From Enterosoma sp964427595 (GTDB taxonomy: Bacteria > Bacillota_I > Bacilli_A > RFN20 > CAG-288), in assembly GCA_964427595.1 (NCBI GenBank), contig CAYRUQ010000004.1, positions 10,209 to 74,208 of the forward strand: DNA of 64,000 bases. The letters are read 5' to 3'. Both the position numbers and the translations under genes were made by a program. Under the pieces are notes generated by a model, which saw nothing but the letters and a program-made list of their open reading frames with translations, was not told the origin of the DNA and searched no databases. The first letter of the stretch is position 1; each line of letters starts with the position of its first letter. This document shows, piece after piece, positions 27,079 to 35,156 of the stretch.

Positions 27079-28356
27079 ATGACTATTCAAGACATTTTTG
27101 CCATACGTATCAACCATGGATATATTCTGCAGCTGTTTTTAGCTGAATGTCTTTTCTTTTTTCTTTTAAAGAAAAGAAATCACTTTGCCATCAGATTAGT
27201 AAGTAGTTTTACCGGATTTACTTTTTTATCCATCATTTTGACTAATGTCGTTTATTACTACTTGCCTGGTATGAATTCCTTTATCATTTTTCTTCTCTCA
27301 CTCGTTTTAGGTGTCGTTTGTTTCCATAGTTTTAAAGATGTCTTATATTGTTTCATCGGTGCTCAACTGCTGCAAAACTTATCACATAATATCGAGATGG
27401 TCATCTATCTCCCATCTTCAGAAAATATCAATGACGCTGGTTGGTTTTTCCTTTCGGTTGGTGTGATGCTTATCGTCTATCTGCTAGCCTACTTCTTCCT
27501 AATTAAACAATATAATGGTAAAAAGCTGACCATTCAGAGATATAGTGTTGTTATCTTTGCTTTCTTAACATCATTGTTTTGTTATTTGATGCAGTACATG
27601 CTTGAGATTTATGAGATCAACACTATTTGGGTGACTTGTCTTCCTTTGCTCATGTGTGATGCTCTACTTATCTTCCTTTTGTTTGGCCTTCAAAACTACA
27701 AATGGAAGATTGATGAGAATGCTGAGTTAGAAAGATTCATAGCCAAAGAAGATGAACATTTCCAGTCTTTAACTGCCAATATTGATCTGATCAATATGAA
27801 AGCTCATGATCTCAAACACTTCATTTTAGATTTGAGACACGGCAAGGATTTGGATGATAGTGAATTAGCTGATATTCAAGAAGCGGTGGAAGGATATGAA
27901 CTTAAACCAAACACCGGGTGCGCTCCTCTTGATGCTATCTTGGCTGAGAAGATGTATCTGTGTTCTAAATACAACATTCATCTTTCGTTATTAGTAGATG
28001 GTAAGGAACTCTCATTTCTGAAGAGAGGAGATATCGTCTCTGTCTTTGGAAACATACTCAGCAATGCAGTCGAATATGAGATGACTATCGAAGATAAAGA
28101 GAAGAGATATATCACTCTGAAAGTTCTTCGTATAGGAGAGATAATCTCCATCCATGCTGAGAACTACTTTGTTGATACATTGGAGTTTCAAGATAATCTT
28201 CCTTTGACTACTAAAGGAAGTCGAGATAAACACGGATATGGACTCAAATCCGTGAAATATATCGTTGAGAAACACATGGGACATTTGACGATTGGGAAAG
28301 TCAAAGATACCTTTTGCGTAGATATCATCATCCCTGTTCCTAAAGCTAAAAAATAG
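27079..28356 (+). CDS. GHKL sensor histidine kinase (AgrC-like)
   Basis: This 425-residue kinase has six or seven membrane segments in residues 1-205, a helical linker, then a GHKL kinase core: phosphoacceptor region AHDLKHF with H243, N box near N325 (FGNILSNAVEYE) and G box HGYGLKSVKYIV. This is the HPK10-like layout of AgrC and other LytTR partners, where the membrane part senses an extracellular signal. No AgrD- or AgrB-like gene is adjacent, so the ligand is unknown; products of the neighbouring membrane glycosidase are one possibility (speculation). Confidence 0.92.
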   Translation: MTIQDIFAIRINHGYILQLFLAECLFFFLLKKRNHFAIRLVSSFTGFTFLSIILTNVVYYYLPGMNSFIIFLLSLVLGVVCFHSFKDVLYCFIGAQLLQNLSHNIEMVIYLPSSENINDAGWFFLSVGVMLIVYLLAYFFLIKQYNGKKLTIQRYSVVIFAFLTSLFCYLMQYMLEIYEINTIWVTCLPLLMCDALLIFLLFGLQNYKWKIDENAELERFIAKEDEHFQSLTANIDLINMKAHDLKHFILDLRHGKDLDDSELADIQEAVEGYELKPNTGCAPLDAILAEKMYLCSKYNIHLSLLVDGKELSFLKRGDIVSVFGNILSNAVEYEMTIEDKEKRYITLKVLRIGEIISIHAENYFVDTLEFQDNLPLTTKGSRDKHGYGLKSVKYIVEKHMGHLTIGKVKDTFCVDIIIPVPKAKK

Positions 28357-28364
28357 TAAAGCGC

Positions 28365-28399
28365 TATCAGTTTTTGCCTACTTTTTATCAGTTTTTGCC
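28365..28399 (+). promoter_or_regulatory. Direct repeat, likely LytTR regulator site
   Basis: TATCAGTTTTTGCC occurs twice (28365-28378 and 28386-28399), exactly 21 bp apart. AgrA-type LytTR regulators recognise CAGTT-type 9-mers repeated at 21-22 bp, as here. The second copy ends about 6 bp before the -35 position of the downstream promoter. Confidence 0.72.
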
Positions 28400-28405
28400 A
28401 AGTTA

Positions 28406-28434
28406 AATTTGAGAAACCGCTACCATGCTAGACT
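28406..28434 (+). promoter_or_regulatory. Activator-type promoter of GH3 operon
   Basis: A TG-extended -10 (TGCTAGACT, 28426-28434) has no recognisable -35 (AATTTG at 28406). This fits a promoter that needs the regulator bound just upstream. A one-mismatch cre-like sequence, AGAAACCGCTACCA (28412-28425), lies in the spacer. Confidence 0.55.
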
Positions 28435-28510
28435 GATGCCAAGCTGAACGGGAGATTTTAACGTCTGTTTTAAATTCTCCTTATAAGGCAGATCTTACAT
28501 GGAGGTTAAA

Positions 28511-31500
28511 ATGAAGATCACCAAATTTGGCAGACCCGGATTATGGCGTTCATTGGCCGCCGTTTCGGGTGTCTTGCTAGTCTTAGCTGTCGGTGGCACT
28601 GTCGTCACCTCTGAGTGGTCGGGCTACATCAATAAGTACCTTAACATCTCTAACACCACTATCGTCAGTGGTGAGGGTGAAGAGGATCCGATCCATTATA
28701 AGAGCGATTTTGACAACTACACCGATGTCATGAACAATGCTAGAGACACGGCGTATCAAATTCAAGCTGAGGGCACCGTTCTTCTCAAGAACGATAACAA
28801 TGTTTTACCTTTAGCCTCTGGATCCAATGTCACTTTCTTCGGTTATAACCAAGTCGACATCGCTTATGGCGGAACTGGTTCAGGAGGTGTCACTCCTTCT
28901 GAAGAGAGAGAAGCTGATTTGATTTCAGCTTGTGAAGGAAAACTCAACTACAACGAAGTCATCTATGATTTCTATGAAGAAAACTATGACAATCAGGTTG
29001 GTTTCATCACAACTACATCATCTTGGTCTGGAACTTCTTATGACTTCCGTAGCGTCGATGCTGTTAATGAAATCAACGCCTCTGAGTTCACCGATGATGT
29101 TAAGAACAGTTACACCACTTATGGAGATGCTGCTATTTACATCATAACTAGAATCGGTGGTGAAGGAAGCGATCTTTCAACTGAAGGCGATGGCTATCTC
29201 GCTATCACTGATGACGAAAGAAGCGTCTTAGAAGAGATGCAACAATTCGAAAAGAAGATCGTTCTTCTCAACACCTTCAACGCCATGGAATTAGGTTGGG
29301 TTGAAGAGTATGACATCGATGCCGTTTTATACATCGGTGGTACTGGTGAAGTCGGCATGGACGCCGTCACTGATATCTTGATCGGTGCGGTCACTCCTTC
29401 TGGTCGTTTAGCCGATACTTATGCTTATAGTTCCTTCTCCTCACCTGCGATGCAGAACTTCGGTGATTTCGAATATACAAACGCTGATAACATCGTCAAC
29501 AGCGATTCCACTAACTATGTCGTTTATAGTGAAGGTATTTATGTTGGTTATCGTTATTATGAAACCAGATATGAAGACACTGTCCTTGATCAAGGCAATG
29601 CTTCTTCTACCAAAGGCGCCTTTGAATCCACTGATGGTTGGAATTATTCAGAAGAGGTTCAATATCCTTTCGGATATGGTATCTCTTATGCCGAATTCAC
29701 TCAGGAATTAAATGGTGTTGATGTCGATTGGAACAACAAGACCGCTACTGTTTCCGTCAAAGTCACCAACAATTCTAATTCTCAATATACCGGTAAGGAT
29801 GTTGTTCAAGTCTATGCTCAAGCTCCCTATACAGAGGGTGGAGTTGAAAAGTCCTCCGTCGTGTTAGTCGGCTTCGGTAAGACTGGCGACCTTGCACCTG
29901 GTGCCTCTACCACTATCACTATCGATGTTGATCTCAGTGATCTCGCTAGCTATGACTACGAGACTTATAAGACCTACATCATGGATGAAGGTAATTATTA
30001 TTTTGCTATCGGTGACAACGCCCATGATGCTTTGAATAACATCTTAGCTCAAAAGGGTATGACTACCTCCGATGGTATGGACTATAACGGCGATGCTACT
30101 AAAGCTGTTAGAGTTACCAAGGATGATTTTGATGCTGATGAGTACAGACTCTCTTCACAAAACGTCTCCATCACCAATCAATTTGATGATGTCGACCTCA
30201 ACTACTATGATGAAGATGCTGTCACTTATCTCTCTCGTTCTGCTTGGGATGAAACTTGGCCTGAAACTCTCGATGATTTCACTGCCACTCAAGAGATGGT
30301 TGATGTCATCGCTTCCTACTATGTCAGTTCTACTGACGGAAGTGAAACTCCTACCGCTTACACACCTGGCGATACTGATACTAGCTCCATCACTGTCGGT
30401 AGCTCAGTTGAGTACACTGTCGCTATGATGATCGGTGCTGATTATGATGATCTCGCTTGGGATATCCTCCTCGATCAGCTCACTTTAGATGATTATTATG
30501 AATCTACCAGACAAGGTAGAATCGCTATCGAAAGCGTCGGCCAACCTGCTACTACTGCTGTTGATGGCCCTGCCGCTTGGACCAAATCTTACTACATCAC
30601 TGATTACACTCAACAATACATGGCTGATACCGTCACCACCACTGATGAACAGTGCGTCGCTTATCCGACCGAAACTGTCGTCGCTGGTACTTGGAACCTC
30701 GATCTCGTTTATGACCTCGGTGTTTCCTTCGGTGAAGAAGGCTTATGGGGCGGAGGTGTTGGATGGTATGGTCCTGGTGCCAACACTCACAGAACTCCTT
30801 ATGCTGGTCGTAATTTCGAATACTTCTCTGAAGATGGTTTCTTAGCTGGTAAGCTTTGTGAACAAGAAGTTCAAGGCGCTATGTCTAAGGGTGTCATCTC
30901 CTATCTCAAACACTTCTTCCTCAACGATCAAGAAACCAACAGAATCGGTGTTTGTACTTTCGCTAACGAACAATCTTTACGTGAAATCTACCTTAAAGCT
31001 TTCCAATATTCCTTTGAGACAACTGGTGAAGATGATCCTGCTTGCAACGGCGTCATGGGTGCCTTCAACAGAATCGGTCTCACTTGGACTGGTCATTCCT
31101 CCAACCTTTGGAAGAACGTCATGGAAGGTGAGTGGGGATTCACTGGTAACATCACCACTGACTTCGGTCAAAAATCTAACAGCTTGATGGAGCCCAGATT
31201 GGCTTATGAAGCTGGCACCACGATGTTCTGCACCTCTGGTACCACCTTCTCCACTTACTTACAAGGTGCTGATATCACTACCGATTACAAACTCATGTCC
31301 AATATGCGTGAAGCTATCCACAGAAACCTCTACAACTTCGCTAACAGTGCTGCTATGAATGGTTCCACCTCTGATTCTCAGATCGTCACCATCGCCACTT
31401 GGTATGAGATTGCCTTAACCGCTGCTACTGCTGTCACTGCTGTCGTCTTAGCCGGTTCTCTCGTCCTTACTATCCTTCAAAGCTTCGTTCTCAAAGAAAA

Positions 31501-31513
31501 GGAGGCTGAGTAA
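28511..31513 (+). CDS. Circularly permuted GH3-like glycoside hydrolase, membrane-anchored
   Basis: This 1000-residue protein has GH3 parts in swapped order. The alpha/beta-sandwich C domain comes first (AEGTVLLKNDNNVLPL; GGEGSDLSTEG with E218 as likely acid/base), then a fibronectin-III-like domain (about 400-470). The barrel N domain comes last (VDGPAAWT; DLVYDLGVSFGEEG; GVISYLKHFFLNDQE; GNITTDF with D884 as likely nucleophile). Hydrophobic segments lie at both ends (about 13-32 and 970-992), so the body is probably outside the cell, anchored twice. ATG 28511 follows GGAGG. Codons are strongly C-ending, suggesting high expression. The sugar substrate is unknown. The tandem four-TM gene starts three bases later. 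Confidence 0.88.
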   Translation: MKITKFGRPGLWRSLAAVSGVLLVLAVGGTVVTSEWSGYINKYLNISNTTIVSGEGEEDPIHYKSDFDNYTDVMNNARDTAYQIQAEGTVLLKNDNNVLPLASGSNVTFFGYNQVDIAYGGTGSGGVTPSEEREADLISACEGKLNYNEVIYDFYEENYDNQVGFITTTSSWSGTSYDFRSVDAVNEINASEFTDDVKNSYTTYGDAAIYIITRIGGEGSDLSTEGDGYLAITDDERSVLEEMQQFEKKIVLLNTFNAMELGWVEEYDIDAVLYIGGTGEVGMDAVTDILIGAVTPSGRLADTYAYSSFSSPAMQNFGDFEYTNADNIVNSDSTNYVVYSEGIYVGYRYYETRYEDTVLDQGNASSTKGAFESTDGWNYSEEVQYPFGYGISYAEFTQELNGVDVDWNNKTATVSVKVTNNSNSQYTGKDVVQVYAQAPYTEGGVEKSSVVLVGFGKTGDLAPGASTTITIDVDLSDLASYDYETYKTYIMDEGNYYFAIGDNAHDALNNILAQKGMTTSDGMDYNGDATKAVRVTKDDFDADEYRLSSQNVSITNQFDDVDLNYYDEDAVTYLSRSAWDETWPETLDDFTATQEMVDVIASYYVSSTDGSETPTAYTPGDTDTSSITVGSSVEYTVAMMIGADYDDLAWDILLDQLTLDDYYESTRQGRIAIESVGQPATTAVDGPAAWTKSYYITDYTQQYMADTVTTTDEQCVAYPTETVVAGTWNLDLVYDLGVSFGEEGLWGGGVGWYGPGANTHRTPYAGRNFEYFSEDGFLAGKLCEQEVQGAMSKGVISYLKHFFLNDQETNRIGVCTFANEQSLREIYLKAFQYSFETTGEDDPACNGVMGAFNRIGLTWTGHSSNLWKNVMEGEWGFTGNITTDFGQKSNSLMEPRLAYEAGTTMFCTSGTTFSTYLQGADITTDYKLMSNMREAIHRNLYNFANSAAMNGSTSDSQIVTIATWYEIALTAATAVTAVVLAGSLVLTILQSFVLKEKEAE

Positions 31514-31515
31514 AA

Positions 31516-31983
31516 ATGAATTTAGTCAAGAGATTCCTCAAGAATAAGAAAGTCGGTTGGTATTTATCAGTCGTCAGCTTAATTCTTGGTATCATCACTT
31601 TAATCGTCTACACTGTTAGAGGCGGAAACTATCTCTCTCCTGTCTCTAATGCTGCTGTTGCTCTTCTCGTCTTAGCTATCCTCACCAACCTCGCTGTCCT
31701 TGTCTTAGACTTCAAGATCGGTGCCTTCGTTCCTTTAATCTTATATGCTTGTGTCGTAGCTGTATTACTCAACACTGAGATGCTCTTCATCACCAACGTC
31801 ATCTTCGGTGTTGATGGTAATTACTTCGAAACATCATTCTTCACCTTCATCGTCACCAGCATTCTCGCTACTATCGTCTCTGCTGTCGCCTTCGCATTAG
31901 GTCTCTCTAAGAGCAACAAACTCTTAGCTGATGAAGAAGCTACTGAAGAAGAAGCTGTTGAAGAAACTACGGCTTCTAACTGA
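31516..31983 (+). CDS. Four-TM membrane protein paired with GH3
   Basis: This 155-residue protein has four hydrophobic segments (about 16-36, 44-66, 68-90 and 105-132) and a Glu-rich C-terminal tail. It follows the GH3 stop by two bases and shares its C-ending codon preference, so the two are cotranscribed and probably form a complex. No known domain is recognised. Confidence 0.72.
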   Translation: MNLVKRFLKNKKVGWYLSVVSLILGIITLIVYTVRGGNYLSPVSNAAVALLVLAILTNLAVLVLDFKIGAFVPLILYACVVAVLLNTEMLFITNVIFGVDGNYFETSFFTFIVTSILATIVSAVAFALGLSKSNKLLADEEATEEEAVEETTASN

Positions 31984-32008
31984 TATCTAGTTGTTTACTC
32001 CTTTCTAG

Positions 32009-32040
32009 TCCTTCCTCCGCAATAAGCGGAGGAAGGATTC
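32009..32040 (+). terminator. Strong hairpin after the GH3 pair
   Basis: TCCTTCCTCCGC / GCGGAGGAAGGA is a perfect 12-bp stem with a 5-base loop. The tail is TTCTTCTTC, not a pure T-run. It may terminate, stabilise the GH3 mRNA 3' end, or attenuate the esterase gene that starts 20 bases later. Confidence 0.65.
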
Positions 32041-32059
32041 TTCTTCAGGAGGATTTAAA

Positions 32060-33007
32060 TTGAAACCTAAGTACTTGTTACCCGCTTTTTTATTTTGTTT
32101 CACATTCTCTCTTAGTTCCTGTTCTACGAGTAACGATACTGCTGCAATCACCTCCTGGGAGGTGCCAGATAAGTATCGTCAAGAGAATGAGGAAGCACCT
32201 GGTCAAGTCGTTGAAGTGACATATACTGCCAACGATTATGCTTTAGAATCTGGTGCTACTGAAGAGAAGTATTGCAATGTCTATCTGCCTTATGGATATG
32301 ACGAAACAAAAGAATATGATATCCTTTATCTCTTACATGGAACTGATCGTCAAACTGTCGTTCATCAAAACACTTGGCTTTATACGATTGGGATGAAAGA
32401 CATCCTAGATAATCTCATCTATTATGGTGATATTGATCCTTTGATTGTCGTGGCTCCCAGCACCTATAGCTATGAGCTTTATGGCGATGATGATCCAAAT
32501 AGTTCAATCACGGAGATGACTCCTACTAAAACTAACTCCAACGCTAATTTCCCTAGTGAGTTAAGAAATGACATCATCCCTGTTATCGAAAGTTTATTTT
32601 CTACCTATGCTGAAGACACCACTGATGAAGGCCTTATCGCTTCTAGAGATCATCGAGCGATAGCTGGTTTATCAAATGGATGTCGTCTCACTTATAGAGC
32701 CGGCTTAGTCAATAACTTTGATATCTTCAGCTACTTCGGCTGTTTCTCTTCTTATATTGATTCTGAAGAGATTTTAGAAGCTTTGAATGCATCTGAAAAT
32801 GTTGGATATGAAATCAATTACATGTTCAATGCTGATGGCATTTATGACTTCGCTTATAACGGACATAAACAGATGATCAATGAGTTATTAGAAGATGATC
32901 ACTTCAATAGTGAAAACACTGAATATGTCACGATCAATTTCGGTTATCATTCAGCTAGGTCTTGGAGAGTCGGTTTGTATGATGCGCTTTTGAGGTTCTT
33001 CAAATGA
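32060..33007 (+). CDS. Esterase lipoprotein (alpha/beta hydrolase, CE1-like)
   Basis: This 315-residue protein has a lipoprotein signal (hydrophobic stretch ending LSSC, cysteine near residue 21) and an esterase-D/feruloyl-esterase-like alpha/beta fold: DILYLLHGTDR near the oxyanion hole, the nucleophile elbow AGLSNGC and a late His in NFGYHSARSW. Enzymes of this fold deacylate decorated plant polysaccharides. The start is TTG 32060, with AGGAGG 7 bases upstream. Its position behind the GH3 pair suggests joint breakdown of a decorated glycan at the cell surface (inference). Confidence 0.83.
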   Translation: MKPKYLLPAFLFCFTFSLSSCSTSNDTAAITSWEVPDKYRQENEEAPGQVVEVTYTANDYALESGATEEKYCNVYLPYGYDETKEYDILYLLHGTDRQTVVHQNTWLYTIGMKDILDNLIYYGDIDPLIVVAPSTYSYELYGDDDPNSSITEMTPTKTNSNANFPSELRNDIIPVIESLFSTYAEDTTDEGLIASRDHRAIAGLSNGCRLTYRAGLVNNFDIFSYFGCFSSYIDSEEILEALNASENVGYEINYMFNADGIYDFAYNGHKQMINELLEDDHFNSENTEYVTINFGYHSARSWRVGLYDALLRFFK

Positions 33008-33363
33008 GCGAGAGAATAAAAAAGATTGAGCATATTCTTTATATCGCTCTTCCCATCTTGATTTTGGTAGCTTGTTATGGAGAATTCATTCTTTGTTTTA
33101 TCAGAGGATATGAAGAACTTTGGTACACGATACTCGTGCCTTCTATCGTGTGTACCATCCTGACCATCTTCGGATATAAGACGCATCTTAAATGGCTTTA
33201 CTTTATTGCAACTGTCATCATCATAGCTGGCACGGTTTTATTAATCGGATTTCCTTCATATATAATGTTTGTCGCATTGATATGTGGTGGAATCTCACTG
33301 ATTGTTGAAATTGTTCTTCTTGTCTTTCACTTCCTTAAGAAAAGACAACCTGTTACAGAATAA
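33004..33363 (+). CDS. Four-TM small membrane protein, unknown
   Basis: This 119-residue protein has four hydrophobic segments (about 10-30, 38-55, 62-82 and 86-108) and a Lys/Arg-rich end. Its ATG overlaps the esterase stop (ATGA), so it is coupled to it. The layout resembles the four-TM protein behind the GH3 gene, though the sequences look different. Function unknown. Confidence 0.7.
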   Translation: MSERIKKIEHILYIALPILILVACYGEFILCFIRGYEELWYTILVPSIVCTILTIFGYKTHLKWLYFIATVIIIAGTVLLIGFPSYIMFVALICGGISLIVEIVLLVFHFLKKRQPVTE

Positions 33364-33365
33364 AT

Positions 33366-33395
33366 AAAGTGGCGTAGTGATACGCCACTTTTTTA
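33366..33395. terminator. Bidirectional terminator
   Basis: AAGTGGCGTA / TACGCCACTT, a perfect 10-bp stem with GTGA loop and T-runs both ways, between the four-TM gene and convergent rarA. Confidence 0.9.
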
Positions 33396-34649
33396 TCTCT
33401 TTTTCTTTTTTAGATTATTGATATCAGTCGATCTTTCTATCTTAGATAGCTTTTCGTATTGTTCGGCTAAGGCTCTCTCATATTTACCGGTTAAAGAAGG
33501 ATGATAGAAATGGACATCTTCCATGCCTTCCGGCATATATTCAATCTCCGACCACAAATCGCTTCTATCATATGGGTAAGATTCAGTGTTATCGACTTGT
33601 TTGAATCTGAGGTAAGAACGTACTCTGATCGGTTTTTCTTCAACTATAGCGCTAGCTTCTTCAATGGCGAGACAAGCCGATTTTGATTTAGGTGATAAAG
33701 CGAGGTCGACTATTGTAAAACCGAGAGGGATCATCGCTTCGGGCATACCGGTTTCCCGTGCGGTTTGACAGGCGTTATGACAACGATCAACTGCCTGTGG
33801 ATTAGCAAGTCCGACATCTTCATAAGCGGTGATCAGAAGTCTTCTTATCAAGCCTTCTAAATCACCGGATTTTAATATCTTAGCCGCATAATAAAGGGCA
33901 GCATCAACTTGACTCCCTCTGATTGACTTTTGAAGTGCGGAGACGGTGTCATAGTGTTCATCTTCATCTAAATCAGCATAGTAATTAGGAAGAGCGGCTA
34001 TCTCTTTTGTCTCTTCTAAAGTGATCAGGTGATTTTTTGAAAAACTCAGGTAGCAGGCTTCTAATTGATTGTAGGCAAAACGCATATCACCACCTGAGAT
34101 CTTAGCTAAGTAAGTGATAGCTTCATCTTCAATCTTACATCTGTTATCAAGTCCTTTAGAAGAAGTGAGGGTTCTTCTTAAACCTTTCTCTATCTCTAAA
34201 GAAGTCAGTTCTCTTGTTTCAAGAAGCCTACAACGAGAACGGATGGCTGGTCTTATCGAGATTAAAGGATTAGCAGTTGTGCAACCGATGATGTAGAAGT
34301 TTCCGTTTTCTAAGTGGGGAAGAAGGAGATCTTGTTTTGCTTTATCAAGACGATGTATCTCATCGATGATGACGATAGTTGGGTTGAATCTTATCGCTTC
34401 TCCAAAAGCAGCTTCCATCTTGCTCTTATTATCCGTTACCGCATTTAAAAAGATAGAATGAGCGTTAAAAGAGTTAGCAAAAGCTCTCGCCAAAGTCGTT
34501 TTTCCTGACCCAGGAGGGCCATAGAAAATCATCGAAGTCAATGATTTGACTGAGATTAGATTATCAAGAAAAGATTTGATTTTCTCCTGTCCGATGATGT
34601 CTTTAAGCTCATCTGGACGCATGCGATAGGCTAAGGGTTTATCGAGCAT
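33393..34649 (-). CDS. rarA: RarA/MgsA replication-associated AAA+ ATPase
   Basis: RarA acts at stalled replication forks with SSB. The 418-residue protein has Walker A GPPGSGKTTLA (about residue 45), Walker B IVIIDEIHR, sensor CTTANPL, an arginine-finger region and the tetramerisation C-terminus (FYHPSLTGKYE). Length is typical (about 420-440). An AGAGG site precedes ATG 34649. It diverges from the dtd-mnmA unit across about 50 bases. Confidence 0.93.
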   Translation of the reverse strand: MLDKPLAYRMRPDELKDIIGQEKIKSFLDNLISVKSLTSMIFYGPPGSGKTTLARAFANSFNAHSIFLNAVTDNKSKMEAAFGEAIRFNPTIVIIDEIHRLDKAKQDLLLPHLENGNFYIIGCTTANPLISIRPAIRSRCRLLETRELTSLEIEKGLRRTLTSSKGLDNRCKIEDEAITYLAKISGGDMRFAYNQLEACYLSFSKNHLITLEETKEIAALPNYYADLDEDEHYDTVSALQKSIRGSQVDAALYYAAKILKSGDLEGLIRRLLITAYEDVGLANPQAVDRCHNACQTARETGMPEAMIPLGFTIVDLALSPKSKSACLAIEEASAIVEEKPIRVRSYLRFKQVDNTESYPYDRSDLWSEIEYMPEGMEDVHFYHPSLTGKYERALAEQYEKLSKIERSTDINNLKKKKR

Positions 34650-34688
34650 TTACAACCTCTTGTTACAGCTGTTTGCGAGCGTTTCTAT

Positions 34689-34694
34689 TATAAT
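34689..34694 (+). promoter_or_regulatory. -10 box of leaderless dtd
   Basis: TATAAT ends six bases before GTG 34701, which places the predicted transcription start on the G of the start codon. The -35 region is poor. Confidence 0.6.
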
Positions 34695-34700
34695 ATACAT

Positions 34701-35156
34701 GTGAAAATTCTGGTTCAAGAATGCGAGAAAGCATCTGTCACTATCGACGGACAAATCTTCTCTTCTATCGGCTATGGAGAACTCATCTTAGTCGGCTTTT
34801 CTGTCTCTGATGATAAAGAGCTAGTTAAGAAGATGACCGAGAAGCTTTTGAAGCTCCGTATCTTTCCTGATGAAAACGGAAAGACTAATCTCTCTTTAGA
34901 TCAAAAGAAGGGTGAGATACTAGCTGTTTCTCAATTCACTTTATATGCGGATGTTAAAGATGGTAATCGACCTTCTTTTGTCACTGCTCAAAGAGGAGAG
35001 AAAGCGAGTGAGTTATACGATTATTTCATTTCTCTTCTTAAAGAAAGAGTCGAAGTGGTTAAAACCGGAGTTTTCGGTGCTGATATGAAAGTGAGTCTCA
35101 TCAATGATGGGCCTTTCACTATCATGCTAGATTCAAAGGAACTCTTTCATGAATGA
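34701..35156 (+). CDS. dtd: D-aminoacyl-tRNA deacylase
   Basis: DTD hydrolyses D-amino acids (and glycine) wrongly attached to tRNA. The 151-residue protein has the active-site strand SQFTLYADVKDGNRPSF and the C-terminal Gly-cisPro motif (NDGPFTI). The start is GTG, with no ribosome-binding site and a -10 box just upstream, so the mRNA looks leaderless. It overlaps mnmA by 8 bases. In Bacillota dtd usually follows relA; that neighbour is missing here. Confidence 0.95.
   Translation: MKILVQECEKASVTIDGQIFSSIGYGELILVGFSVSDDKELVKKMTEKLLKLRIFPDENGKTNLSLDQKKGEILAVSQFTLYADVKDGNRPSFVTAQRGEKASELYDYFISLLKERVEVVKTGVFGADMKVSLINDGPFTIMLDSKELFHE

Noticed and set aside
28440..28490. Hairpin in the GH3 leader (GGGAGATTT / TAAATTCTCC) as a terminator or riboswitch
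   Set aside because: No T-run follows and no aptamer is recognisable; it may be only leader structure.
28929..31187. Long alternative frames inside the GH3 gene
   Set aside because: They are shadows created by the biased C-ending codons; no ribosome-binding sites or recognisable products.
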